Assembly: GCA_949128115.1 (NCBI GenBank)
Contig: OX421966.1
Coordinates: forward strand, 66,523,416 to 66,587,415
DNA: 64,000 bases
Reading direction: 5' to 3'
DNA from: Anaspis maculata
Lineage: Eukaryota > Arthropoda > Insecta > Coleoptera > Scraptiidae
Shown: piece after piece, positions 35,758-45,973 of the stretch
Numbering within the stretch: the first letter of the stretch is position 1
Layout of the letters: every line of letters begins with the position of its first letter
Program-made: the position numbers and the translations under genes
The notes under the pieces: model-generated
What the model saw: only the letters and a program-made list of their open reading frames with translations
Database searches by the model: none
Told to the model about the DNA's origin: nothing

Positions 35758-35960
35758 TGTCTGTTTGTAATCTTCCACGATAGCTGCCTAACCGTTGATC
35801 CGATCGACTTGAAATTTGGTATGATGGTATGCAGACATGGTTTTGCTGTCGAATGACCGGATTAGTTTTTGGCTGTCATCTGTCGAACGAAAGTATCACT
35901 ATCAAAAAACGACAGAAGTTACATATTTCAAGTTACTTCTTTTGCTGATAAAATCTTTCA
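35562..35960 (-). repeat. Dispersed repeat family S, inverted copy with (TG)n
   Basis: Reverse complement of 15925-16545, including CCACCAACATGGAAGGGAAA, AAGTCGATCAGGACCATTTC, a (TGTC)n/(TG)n run at 35704-35756, ATCTTCCACGATAGCTGCC and CTAATTTTTGGCTGTCATC-like sequence. 35960-36270 has no further assignment. Confidence 0.75.
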
Positions 35961-36269
35961 GAAAAATAACAAAAAATTGGAATATGCTCCAAAATGACCT
36001 CTAGGCTCTGTAGTTTGTCACATCGTACCCCAATGTAGTTGACTAAGCAAGGTAATGCTACCAAAAAATAATTTCTGGAATTTCCTCTGCTCTCAAATTA
36101 TTGTTGGATCCGGCATTTGAAAATGGCGACTCTGACGTCACCACTAATATCGCGTATAGGACGATAGGAGTGCTTCTCCAAGGCTTTGTAGCATTTTACT
36201 CTATTCCGGCCTTCCCTACATTTATATCTGATGGATTTTAGAGAGTTTAGATCGGATAATTGCGGGTAA

Positions 36270-36480
36270 TAACTACAGTGGGTATTATAAGGTATTAGAG
36301 GGTATTACTGGGTATAACTGGGGTATTACTGGGTATTACTGGGTATTACTGGGGTATTACTGGGGTATTACAGGGGTATTACTGGGTATTAGCGGGTATT
36401 AGTGGGTATTACAGGGTATTACAGGGGTATTAGTGGGTATTATAGGGGTATTACTAGGGTATTACTGGGCATTAGTGGGA
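36270..36480. repeat. Minisatellite, GGGTATTA-based, right array
   Basis: GGGTATTACTG and GGGTATTACAGG units, same strand as the left array at 34215-34460, ending about 30 bp before the right terminal repeat. Confidence 0.9.
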
Positions 36481-36692
36481 GAAAGGGGAATTAGTGTACA
36501 TCATTTCGGTCAGCGGTTTACCCCTCGTATTATCCACAACAAATGAACCGAGGATTATGATCATAATCCACGACAAAGATTTACGAAAACGAGCATCTTA
36601 AAAACCTGCTTAGCACAATGACTATCTTTGTTTCCGCAAATCAGCTTTCTGAACTTAAATTCTGGCTCCATGTTAGTAGTTCTACCACAGTA

Positions 36693-38231
36693 TGTGATAA
36701 AGCGTCTGGGTAGCGCGAGATAAATAGGTAGCAAGCGCACTCGTCCCGCGGTAAATAAAAGGTCCCAACGGTGACCAAGAGAGGGCGCCGTGCGGCCAAG
36801 CCACCGCACCGCGTCCAACGACCCAACGTAAGTAAAGTTGTGGCGGACGGCCACTTCATCCAATTCCACTGGATCGCATGTACGCATGTCTTTGTAAAGA
36901 CGTTGTACAGAGAATGCATCAGTCATAAAAAGACACGCAGTTTGTGCCAGTCGCAATCGGCAAGGCGAACATCTAGGGAGGGTACATGAACGGTGCTTGA
37001 TGAATTAACTGGCCGCGGCCGACCAATTCGTACACCAGTGCGTTTGAACCAAGCCGACGACGGCCAACTGACGCGGTGATGCCGGAATCGCACTTCTCGC
37101 CACATTGCATTGAGATGCAATAGTGTCCTGCGGGTCACCTTTGTGGGGGATTAGCGGTGTCGAAGCTGTGGATGACAACCTGACCGTTGTCCTGAGCCTC
37201 TGATACTGCGACATCAACCGAAAGGGGGCGACTGTGTGGATGCCCCTCCGTGTTAATACCGCGTCCTGCGGGTCGTCTTCGTGGCGCTCTCTCTGGTGTC
37301 CTGTCTACGGATAACACGGTTGTCTGGGACGTGGGTACCGGACGAGTACCTGAAGGAGACCGCTGTGTGGATCGCTCTCTTGTAGGCTATACTCCACCTT
37401 ACACTGTTGCGGGGTGGAGACGGAAGCGCACTTCTCGCCACGTTGCATTGAGATGCAATAGTGTCCTGCGGGTCACCTTTGTGGGGGATTAGCGGCGTCG
37501 GAGCTGTGGATGACAACCTGACCGTTGTCCTGAGCCCCTGATACTGCGACATCAACCAAAAGGGGGCGACTGTGTGGATGCCCCTCCGTGTTAATACCGC
37601 GTCCTGCGGGTCGTCTTCGTGGTGCTCTCTCTGGTGTCCTGTCTACGGATAACACGGTTGTCTGGGACGTGGGTACCGGACGAGTGACCTGAAGGGGGCT
37701 GCTGTGTGGATTGCTCTTGTAGGCTTACTCCACCTTACACTGTTGCGGGGTGGAGCGGATACGAAGAGTACCCTAGACTGTTGCGGGGTCGGAACCCATC
37801 GGTGCTTCACATCAAACGAGTAGCGCATTGCACTGAAGTTGAATAGTTGACGGTAGTCGTGTTGTTGTGGTAGATTCCCACAGGGTGGATAGGTGCGGTC
37901 ACATTTCTCTCTAAGTAATGTTGTAAACTGTAAATATAGTTGTTGTCTTTTTGATACTTGTTTGAGATATTGTTGTGTGTTCAATATACTAAAGTAAAAC
38001 CCGAATCTTGTTTGAATTCCTTGCGGTAAAGTAAGGTGGCGCCCGAGCAAACCCCCTAGAGAGAAACGCATCGATTCATGTGGGAAGAGTAAGAACCCGC
38101 GAATCTATTCGAGTTAAAAGAAGAGAGAAGAAACTCTTTTTCATTTTCCCCCCCCGTTACAAACTGGCGCCCGAGCAGGGACCAGTTAAAAGGGAAGGTA
38201 AAACCTCTTTTTCATTTTTCCCCCCGTTACA
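36693..38231 (+). repeat. 5' LTR
   Basis: 1,539 bp. It contains a 338 bp tandem duplication (37089-37426 and 37427-37764), each unit starting CGCACTTCTCGCC and including GGATGCCCCTCCGTGTTAAT. The last ~200 bp contain two primer-site-like segments (near 38037 and 38163). Promoter elements were not resolved by eye. Confidence 0.92.
37089..37764 (+). repeat. 338 bp tandem duplication in the 5' LTR
   Basis: Two units, 37089-37426 and 37427-37764, very similar to each other. The same pair, at the same 338 bp period, is in the 3' LTR at 41903-42240 and 42241-42578. As both LTRs derive from one template at each transposition, the duplication predates this insertion. Confidence 0.9.
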
Positions 38232-38254
38232 AACTGACGCTACCGAGCAGGGAC
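38163..38254 (+). promoter_or_regulatory. Primer binding site, duplicated with ~70 bp period
   Basis: CTGGCGCCCGAGCAGGGACC at 38164-38183 is a close match to a tRNA-Lys-type primer site. The copy just after the LTR boundary (38234 onward, CTGACGCTACCGAGCAGGGAC) is altered. They stand 70 bp apart within a repeat that also contains CTCTTTTTCATTTT..CCCCGTTACAAACTG. A third partial copy, TGGCGCCCGAGCAAACC, lies near 38037. By position the altered copy is the functional one for this element. Confidence 0.7.
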
Positions 38255-38320
38255 ACGTTTCTGCTACAAAACACACACCAGTGCAAGGCGTAGACTCATC
38301 CTATCCTTTCCTCCTTGACA

Positions 38321-40582
38321 ATGACGCGACGACGACAGAAATCACCAGTACCCCAAGAAATGGGGAATGCCACGGACAACCGATACGGTTGGATCCAACG
38401 GCTTAAGAAGAAAGAAGTGCAGGCGGAACTGCAAAAGTTTGGCATCAATGAAACCGGCGCCATAGAAGAACTGCGACGACGCCTAATTTTTTACTTGGAG
38501 CATGGTCCGGGCGCGATTCCATGGCTCGCAGGCAGAAGAACGGCAGCAGCGGTTAATGGGGCCGAACAAGTTGAAAGACGAACGCCGCCAACACTTCAAG
38601 ACATGGGAGAAGCTGGTGAACAACAAGAGTCCGCGGCAGGAGAAGTGGACGAAAGAAGCGAACGCATGACCCGATCCAGCTTGACACCGCAGAGCCAATC
38701 ATCTCGTCGAGTAGAAGATGAACAGAGGGAATCGCACGACGATACCGGGCTCAGAAGAGGCGGAGGAACCTCGTCAATTGGATCAGTGCATACACCTCAC
38801 TCACGATGCATCGTGGATATCACAAGTCCGACGGCACGATATGAGGAAGCTTCGATGCGAGCGCATCACAACGAAGAATCAAGAAGCCCCATGGTACGGG
38901 AGAGCTTCGAACAACGAAGTGCGAGACCGACAGACCCCCAGGTGCCCCCACGGAGCCAGGTGGCATGCTGCGGAGAGGGCTGTGGCGCACGAAGACCACC
39001 AATAGAGAGGGTGGCAAGCCATGAAGAGCGCTGTGGCGCACACAGACAGCTTGTCGAAAATACGTTACCAAGAGATGCAGAGCCACGAGTTTGGACGGCG
39101 CCGCCGCAAAATCCCTTCTTGCAACAGTACGAGAGACCACGACACGACGTCCACCGAGCGCATCCACCGAGGAGACACACGGAGCAGCAGCAAGACCTGC
39201 CGTGGGGTCCGGAAGAGATGCCGCCGACGCGACGCATCGGAGACGTACTCAACGTTGTCAGAAAATGGAACCTGCATTTCGAGGGCCAGGTCGGCGAAAC
39301 AGTAACATTTCTGGAGAGGCTAGAAGAATTACGAGAAGCGTATGATCTGCCACGAGAGGCGCTATTAAAGGCCCTTCCCGAGTTATTGCGAGGCAGTGCG
39401 CTGCTGTGGTATCGCAACAACAGGCAAAGATGGATCTGGTGGAACGAATTCGAAGCAGATTTTCGACGCCATTTCTTGCCTCATGATTTTGAATTCCGAA
39501 TGGAAGAGGAAATCCGTTCACGGACTCAAGGCGCGCGCGAGAAAGCCCGAGACTATCTCACCGCCATGCAGACCCTGATGCGGCGGCACGGTGGTTGCAA
39601 CGAGCGAACCGAGCTGGCCCGGATTTACCGGAATCTTCGTCCGGAATATAAGGGATATGTACGATGGCGAGATTTCGACACCATGGAGGAACTTGTCCAG
39701 ATGACGGAGGAGTTCGAACAGCTGCAAGCGGAGACGAGTTCCTTTAGACCACCTCCTCGGGCAGCACAGGCATATACGACGGAGACGGCCTACAAGGAGC
39801 CAGAAGAGAAACGGACGCGGGATCGGAAAACGCCCGAAGAGCAAGGAGGTAACCAGCGGTGGACGCCCTCGGCGCCGGCCACCGACTCAAGGCACCAGCC
39901 GGCTCAAAAAGTAGCGAAGTACATTCCGAATTATGACCGAAACCGAAATTGTCAACGCTGTGGAGATGCCAGCCACAATCGGATGCGATGCGATAATCAA
40001 GCCCGTCTGTTCTGTTGGACTTGCGGAAAACTGGACGTGTTCACACGGAGCTGTCACCCAGTTATCAAGCAAGAGAGAAACGAGGCCCCTCCAGCGGCAA
40101 ACTGTGCGCTGGACACGCCAGATAAAGACACCCGACCAATGATCACTGTCAACATTTGTGGCAGGAAATGGCGCGCCTTGGTAGACACCGGAGCATGCTG
40201 GTCACACGTCGGAGATAAACTCGCAGCAGCGCTGCGAAGGGAGAAATTCACGCCCACGGAGAGTGGAGCGGTCCGACTGGCCAACGGGAGTCGCATCGAG
40301 ACGAAGGGAAACTTTGCGTTCCCCATGGCCACGGAAGATGGCAGCGTGTGGACGATCCAAGCATCTCACCTACCGCCTCTCACGACAGACATCGTGTTAG
40401 GTATGAATTCCCTGACGAAAATGCGGATAGTGGTGAACACAAGGCGCCGAATCGTGTTTTTGGGAGGAGCAGACAGCGAGAACATAGAGCAGACTGAAAA
40501 ACCTACCGAAGCCGCCACCATCTCACCACAAGAGGAGGAGGAACCGCCCCTACACCGGCTGAGCATGGAAAAACGGCAATAG
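38321..40582 (+). CDS. gag: Gag-protease polyprotein of gypsy-type element
   Basis: About 753 residues from ATG 38321; the frame is open a few codons upstream but without ATG. Residues ~27-60 (LKKKEVQAELQKFGINETGA then EELRRRL) resemble a SAP-type helix-turn-helix. Residues ~70-300 are Arg/Glu-rich and low complexity. About 305-480 is a retrotransposon Gag capsid domain (FLERLEELREAY, LLKALPELLRGSALLWYRNN, EFEADFRRHFLP). A CCHC knuckle CQRCGDASHNRMRC follows, then CWTCGK..VFTRSCH, a second degenerate knuckle. The aspartic protease has ALVDTGACWSHVG and DIVLGMNSL. The stop lies just past the internal deletion junction, so protease is terminal. Confidence 0.92.
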   Translation: MTRRRQKSPVPQEMGNATDNRYGWIQRLKKKEVQAELQKFGINETGAIEELRRRLIFYLEHGPGAIPWLAGRRTAAAVNGAEQVERRTPPTLQDMGEAGEQQESAAGEVDERSERMTRSSLTPQSQSSRRVEDEQRESHDDTGLRRGGGTSSIGSVHTPHSRCIVDITSPTARYEEASMRAHHNEESRSPMVRESFEQRSARPTDPQVPPRSQVACCGEGCGARRPPIERVASHEERCGAHRQLVENTLPRDAEPRVWTAPPQNPFLQQYERPRHDVHRAHPPRRHTEQQQDLPWGPEEMPPTRRIGDVLNVVRKWNLHFEGQVGETVTFLERLEELREAYDLPREALLKALPELLRGSALLWYRNNRQRWIWWNEFEADFRRHFLPHDFEFRMEEEIRSRTQGAREKARDYLTAMQTLMRRHGGCNERTELARIYRNLRPEYKGYVRWRDFDTMEELVQMTEEFEQLQAETSSFRPPPRAAQAYTTETAYKEPEEKRTRDRKTPEEQGGNQRWTPSAPATDSRHQPAQKVAKYIPNYDRNRNCQRCGDASHNRMRCDNQARLFCWTCGKLDVFTRSCHPVIKQERNEAPPAANCALDTPDKDTRPMITVNICGRKWRALVDTGACWSHVGDKLAAALRREKFTPTESGAVRLANGSRIETKGNFAFPMATEDGSVWTIQASHLPPLTTDIVLGMNSLTKMRIVVNTRRRIVFLGGADSENIEQTEKPTEAATISPQEEEEPPLHRLSMEKRQ

Positions 40583-41208
40583 CGCAATACTGTGAGAACG
40601 TGCATGAAAGCTGGGACCAGTATCTGAACGAACTGACGTTTGCGTTCAACTCGGTCCCCCACACCTCCACGGGTTTTTCGCCCGCTTATCTCAATCTGGG
40701 ACGAGAGATTGAGTTACCCAGTAAGACAATGCTGGACCCGCGTGAAGAAGCCGAGAATGACATCGCAACACGCACCGCAGAGATGGAGAAATTGGCCGAA
40801 ATCTATGATTTGGTCAAATTGATACAGCTACAACATTCCGAGCAGCAGGCCAAGTATTACAACCGGCATCGACGAGACTGGTGTCCAGGAGTTGGCACCT
40901 ATGTAATGCTTAAGACCCACCCGTTATCCTCCGCCATCAAGAAATTTAGTGGGAAATTGGCACCGAAGTACAGCGGCCCCTTTTTGGTAGAGGAGCACCT
41001 CGCTGCTCAGGTGGTTCTGCTCCGAGATAACCAAGACCGATCTTTTCAAGCACACGTGAAAGATCTGAAAAAAGCACACCTCGCCGGGAGAGAAGAGGAC
41101 TCCCCTCCCCCGCCAACGAAGATGTTGCCCAGCCAGCCACCTCCGAGCGCGGCGTCGGTACGCAGGGAGCGTCCCCGGATAACCAATCGCCCCACGGAGA
41201 GTCGCTAG
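40564..41208 (+). pseudogene. Integrase C-terminal fragment of gypsy-type element
   Basis: In a frame different from Gag-protease, sequence from about 40570 reads KTAIAQYCENVHESWDQYLN, then ELTFAFNSVPHTSTGFSPAY, the end of the retroviral-type integrase core after its catalytic Glu region. A coiled segment (LVKLIQLQHSEQQAKYYNRH) follows, then GTYVMLKTHPLSS and FSGKLAPKYSGPF, the chromatin/LTR-binding C-terminal domain, and a Pro-rich tail to the stop at 41208. The zinc-binding domain and catalytic Asp residues are gone. Without an in-frame junction to Gag it is unlikely to be made as a fusion. Confidence 0.88.
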
Positions 41209-41480
41209 TTTGAGAAAATATTGTATAAAGTTAACTGTGTTTTGTTTTATTCGGCTGCGGCCATGTAAATTGTAGTTCGGCTGAGGCCATATGTATCAAC
41301 TACTTGTGTCTTAGGATTACCGTGACCCGCACCTAGGTAGTTTATAAGTTTGTAAATAACAGTTATTTAATCTAAGGAAGAGACCCAATAAAACATTTGT
41401 TGTGGGGCGGGGTGTATTACCTATAGGACGAAAGGTCACTAGAAAAAGGAAACTCCCGAGGGAATTTTCCTTTTTCTCCC
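41209..41480. other. Internal 3' untranslated part of LTR element
   Basis: No env or other ORF is recognised between integrase and the 3' LTR. AATAAA occurs at 41388-41393 upstream of the purine tract. Confidence 0.6.
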
Positions 41481-41495
41481 AAAGCAGGGAGGGGG
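41481..41495 (+). promoter_or_regulatory. Polypurine tract
   Basis: AAAGCAGGGAGGGGG abuts the TGTGATAAAG start of the 3' LTR, the expected position for plus-strand DNA priming. Confidence 0.8.
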
Positions 41496-43047
41496 TGTGA
41501 TAAAGCGTCTGGGTAGCGCGAGATAAATAGGTAGCAAGCGCACTCGTCCCGCGGTAAATAAAAGGTCCCAACGGTGACCAAGAGAGGGCGCCGTGCGGCC
41601 AAGCCACCGCACCGCGTCCAACGACCCAACGTAAGTAAAGTTGTGGCGGACGGCCACTTCATCCAATTCCACTGGATCGCATGTACGCATGTCTTTGTAA
41701 AGACGTTGTACAGAGAATGCATCAGTCATAAAAAGACACGCAGTTTGTGCCAGTCGCAATCGGCAAGGCGAACATCTAGGGAGGGTACATGAACGGTGCT
41801 TGATGAATTAACTGGCCGCGGCCGACCAATTCGTACACCAGTGCCAATCTAGTTTGTTTGAACCAAGCCGACGACGGCCAACTGACGCGGTGATGCCGGA
41901 ATCGCACTTCTCGCCACATTGCATTGAGATGCAATAGTGTCCTGCGGGTCACCTTTGTGGGGGATTAGCGGTGTCGAAGCTGTGGATGACAACCTGACCG
42001 TTGTCCTGAGCCTCTGATACTGCGACATCAACCGAAAGGGGGCGACTGTGTGGATGCCCCTCCGTGTTAATACCGCGTCCTGCGGGTCGTCTTCGTGGCG
42101 CTCTCTCTGGTGTCCTGTCTACGGATAACACGGTTGTCTGGGACGTGGGTACCGGACGAGTACCTGAAGGAGACCGCTGTGTGGATCGCTCTCTTGTAGG
42201 CTATACTCCACCTTACACTGTTGCGGGGTGGAGACGGAAGCGCACTTCTCGCCACGTTGCATTGAGATGCAATAGTGTCCTGCGGGTCACCTTTGTGGGG
42301 GATTAGCGGCGTCGGAGCTGTGGATGACAACCTGACCGTTGTCCTGAGCCCCTGATACTGCGACATCAACCAAAAGGGGGCGACTGTGTGGATGCCCCTC
42401 CGTGTTAATACCGCGTCCTGCGGGTCGTCTTCGTGGTGCTCTCTCTGGTGTCCTGTCTACGGATAACACGGTTGTCTGGGACGTGGGTACCGGACGAGTG
42501 ACCTGAAGGGGGCTGCTGTGTGGATTGCTCTTGTAGGCTTACTCCACCTTACACTGTTGCGGGGTGGAGCGGATACGAAGAGTACCCTAGACTGTTGCGG
42601 GGTCGGAACCCATCGGTGCTTCACATCAAACGAGTAGCGCATTGCACTGAAGTTGAATAGTTGACGGTAGTCGTGTTGTTGTGGTAGATTCCCACAGGGT
42701 GGATAGGTGCGGTCACATTTCTCTCTAAGTAATGTTGTAAACTGTAAATATAGTTGTTGTCTTTTTGATACTTGTTTGAGATATTGTTGTGTGTTCAATA
42801 TACTAAAGTAAAACCCGAATCTTGTTTGAATTCCTTGCGGTAAAGTAAGGTGGCGCCCGAGCAAACCCCCTAGAGAGAAACGCATCGATTCATGTGGGAA
42901 GAGTAAGAACCCGCGAATCTATTCGAGTTAAAAGAAGAGAGAAGAAACTCTTTTTCATTTTCCCCCCCGTTACAAACTGGCGCCCGAGCAGGGACCAGTT
43001 AAAAGGGAAGGTAAAACCTCTTTTTCATTCCCCCCCCCCCCGTTACA
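41496..43047 (+). repeat. 3' LTR
   Basis: 1,552 bp. Differs from the 5' LTR mainly by an 11 bp insertion (CAATCTAGTTT, about 41844) and a longer C-run before the terminal CGTTACA. Confidence 0.92.
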
Positions 43048-44530
43048 AGTAATACAACATAATATAGTCTGTTCACCGATAGAACGGACTTTTTTGAATT
43101 TCAGTGAGGTAACCTATAGCAAACAAAAGCACCAAAGACTGTAACAACATAGGCGCGTTTGGAACTAATATTAGTTTTGTTCGGTTGGTAGTCTTACCCG
43201 GCCAAATTGTTCCTACGCCAAGCCAATGGCATTACATTCAGCAGTTTGGCACTTTCGTACGATTTCTTACCTCCATTTCTCTATGATGTTTGTTATTTTT
43301 AGTCGGCTCGGCTGTTGTGAGTGTTGTGTGATAAAATCAGCTTCATTCAAAAAAATTATTTTCTCATTCAATAAAATTGGTATTAAACTGGTGTCATTTA
43401 AAATTCCCATAGCACTTAGCTGTGATTAGCGGAAATAAGCACCTCTTTCTAACTGGAATTTCAAATTTCGCGGGAAACGCTCGGGACTACTTTTCAAGCG
43501 GAGGAATTTCTGGTGGTCCTTTCTATCAGTGTATAGAGAATGAACACAAACTTATTTGATACCAACAAAGTTTTTTTTCCGTTATGCGCCGTGATAGTTG
43601 GGCACTTATTTTTATTATTTTTTTCAAATAGTTCTACGGACAATATCTCAGTTAATCTCGATTTTGCCGACTGAGCTTGATTTTACCGAATGGATGTTCG
43701 CGACTGGGGGGGTGTTACACCCCCTACACCCCCTTTTCGGACCGGCCCTGACGGTAGTCAAACAGAAGCTGAATAACTTCATGACAAAAAACTTGAGGCT
43801 CAATTATACAGGGTGAGCAAATTTTTTTTTCGAACTTTGCAAATTTCAAAATGCCATGAGTCATTTTTTTCAAATAAAATGCCCCATATTTTATCTCACC
43901 ATTCGATAGTTTTTTTTCATTCCCATAATTGTGATGAAAATTGTCGTTTATGTAGATTTTTTATGTTCTTCAGTAGGCCCTGATACAGAAAATCATGTGT
44001 CAAAATGAACGGGAACGCACTTCTCAATTTGACAGTTTGCGTTCATTTTGACAGTTTGAAGGTTTTTGAAGTCGAGAAAACCGCTTCACTCAGTTCAATT
44101 TAAATTTTCTTTTTTCCATCGGGCAACGAAACTCTTTTTCAAGCATTTTCTTCAGATTGGAATTAGCGCAGCTGTTCAATAAAAAAAACTTGTTCTTAGC
44201 ATCAAACCAAGCAAAATGTGTCAATCAGACATTTGTTGATGATCACTATGGCCTGCCCGGCGTGAAAATTTATAATAAATAGCACTTTTTATCAAATTTA
44301 TCGATTATCTCGGAAATTATTAAATTTAGGGGTAGGGCACCCCTGATAAAAATGAAGGAGGCGAAAAAAAAGCTGTCGAATGGTTGAATAAAATAGAGGG
44401 TATTCTATTCGAGAAAGATGACTAATGGCATTTTGAAATTTGCGAAGTTCGTAAAAATGATTTGCACACCCTGTATCACTGATCATGAAGTTTTTTTGTC
44501 ATGAAATTATTCACCTCCCATTCGACCATA

Positions 44531-45973
44531 GTTGCAGCGGTACGCTTTTTGATTCTGCATTTTGTGATGCTGCAATGGAATTTGGCACTTGCAAACTGCA
44601 TAAAATTTCAAGTGATTTGACCCGCAGCACTTGAAAATTTGTTCATTAGGGGGCGACCTCAAAATTTCAAGATGTCAGAGTTTTTCCCTTATGCACCATT
44701 CACTACCGCCCTATCTACCGCACAGGACCTAAACAACTTTGTTCTTGACCATCATAACATTTTTTGTCATGCCAATTCCATTCTTCTTATAGAAAAAAAA
44801 AATTCTTTGCCTGGTCAACAAATTGTAAAATAATTTTGTTTTGGACCACGAATAGACTGTTAGTAGTTTTTGTGTGATCATCGATAAATCCGCATCCCCT
44901 TGATTCATTTATTGGAAGAAAACTTTTGCAGCGCTATTTTTCAACAAAGGAGTGACCTCAACTTACCATTATTTTCAACATTGCTTTTTTCAATGTTTTA
45001 TCCCGGTAAGTATGATTATTGCTATTTTAATATATATCTTGAAGTTTTCTTCAACGATGTGGATGATGAAACGGCCTTAGATTCCACCTGGAAGCCGTAC
45101 ATAATAATTTCTCTGCAAGGCTGTCAAATTTGGCATTTTTGATTTTCTAGCGGGAGCGGCTAAAATGTCAATACACACCACTCCACCCGAGAGCACCGGT
45201 TTGCTGTAGCGGAAAACGATATTCACGCCTAACAATTTTGCATTTTGTGATACTGAAATGAAAGCTGGTGCGAATGTACCGAAACCGGTGCTCGTGGGCG
45301 GAGTGGTGTGTATTGACATTTTGGCCGCTCCCGGTAGAAAATCAAAAATGACAAATTTGACGGCCTTGCAGAAAAATCAATATGCACGGCTTCCAGGTGG
45401 AATCTGAGGCCGTTTCATCATCCACACCGTTGAAGAAAACTTCAAGCTACATATTAGTACAACAATATTCATATTTATCGCGATAAAACATTGAGATAGG
45501 TAATGTTGAAAATAATGGTGAGTTGAGGTCACTCCTTCGTTGAAAAATAGAGCAGCAAAAGTTTTGTTCTCATAAATGAATCAAGGGGATGCGGATTTAT
45601 TGATGATCACACAAAAACGACTCAACAATCTATTTGTGGTCAAAAAGAAAAATATTTTTCGATTTGTTGACCAGACAGAGAAATCTTTTTTTTTCTCAAA
45701 GAAGAGTGGGATTGACATGTCAAAAAATGTTATGATGGTCAAGAACAAAGTTGTTCAGGTCCTGTACGGTAGATAGGGCGGTACTAAATGGTGCATGGTA
45801 AAAGTTCTGACATCTTGAAATTCTGAGGGGCCCCCAGTCGCCCCCTAATGGACAAACTTTTCAGTCCTGCGGGTCAAATCACTTGAAATTCTACGTAGTT
45901 TGCATCTGCCAAGTTTCATTGCAGTAATACAAAATGCAGAATCAGGGTCATTTCGCTAGCGTACCGCTGCAAC
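44531..45973. mobile_element. 1.44 kb foldback element, TA duplication
   Basis: Ends GTTGCAGCGGTACGC and GCGTACCGCTGCAAC with TA flanks at 44529-44530 and 45974-45975. Arms of about 690 bp (44531-~45215; ~45290-45973) face each other, e.g. GGGGGCGACCTCAAAATTTC at 44650 and its inverted relative near 45840, and GATTCATTTATTGG / AAATGAATCAAGGGGATGCG. The loop near 45220-45285 is short. No protein motif. Inserted in the right arm of the 32.89-46.23 kb foldback. Confidence 0.85.

Larger units (their letters stand above)
34197..36527. mobile_element. 8 bp-TSD element with subterminal minisatellites
   Basis: A 17 bp inverted repeat, CGAGGGGTAAACCGCTG (34197-34213) and its complement (36511-36527), is flanked by the identical octamer TATTATCC (34189-34196, 36528-36535). 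Just inside each end lies a GGGTATTA-based minisatellite. Both minisatellites point the same way, so they are not part of the inverted repeat. The interior carries a MITE, a SINE and a family S copy. The 8 bp TSD suggests hAT or another 8 bp-duplicating superfamily. No transposase remains. Confidence 0.8.
36693..43047 (+). mobile_element. Ty3/gypsy-type LTR retrotransposon, internally deleted
   Basis: LTRs at 36693-38231 and 41496-43047 are nearly identical, begin TGTGATAAAG and end CGTTACA, and are flanked by AGTA at 36689-36692 and 43048-43051. The internal 3.26 kb has a primer-binding-like site, a Gag-protease ORF, a C-terminal integrase fragment and a purine-rich tract. Reverse transcriptase, RNase H and the integrase N-terminal and most catalytic sequence are missing, at a junction near 40560-40575. 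Near-identical LTRs mean the insertion is young, so the deleted form was probably mobilised in trans. Confidence 0.92.
33147..43750. mobile_element. hAT-like element, 8 bp TSD, heavily invaded
   Basis: Ends CAGGGCCGGACCGAAA and (inward from the right) CAGGGCCGGTCCGAAA differ by one base. The flanking octamers ACGGTAGT at 33139-33146 and 43751-43758 are identical. CAGGG-type tips and 8 bp TSDs are characteristic of hAT elements. Most of the 10.6 kb is later insertions (33911-34075, 34197-36527, 36693-43047). No hAT transposase is recognised; a Tc1/mariner-type remnant near its left end may have been an earlier passenger. Confidence 0.8.

Noticed and set aside
36561..37655. Several antisense open frames in the LTR region, some repeated at 41.4-42.9 kb
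   Set aside because: They repeat because the LTRs and the 338 bp unit repeat; no protein motif, and they conflict with the LTR structure.
38866..39420. Antisense frame of ~184 codons opposite gag
   Set aside because: Shadow of the Gag reading frame; Cys/Ser/Arg-rich composition mirrors gag codons.
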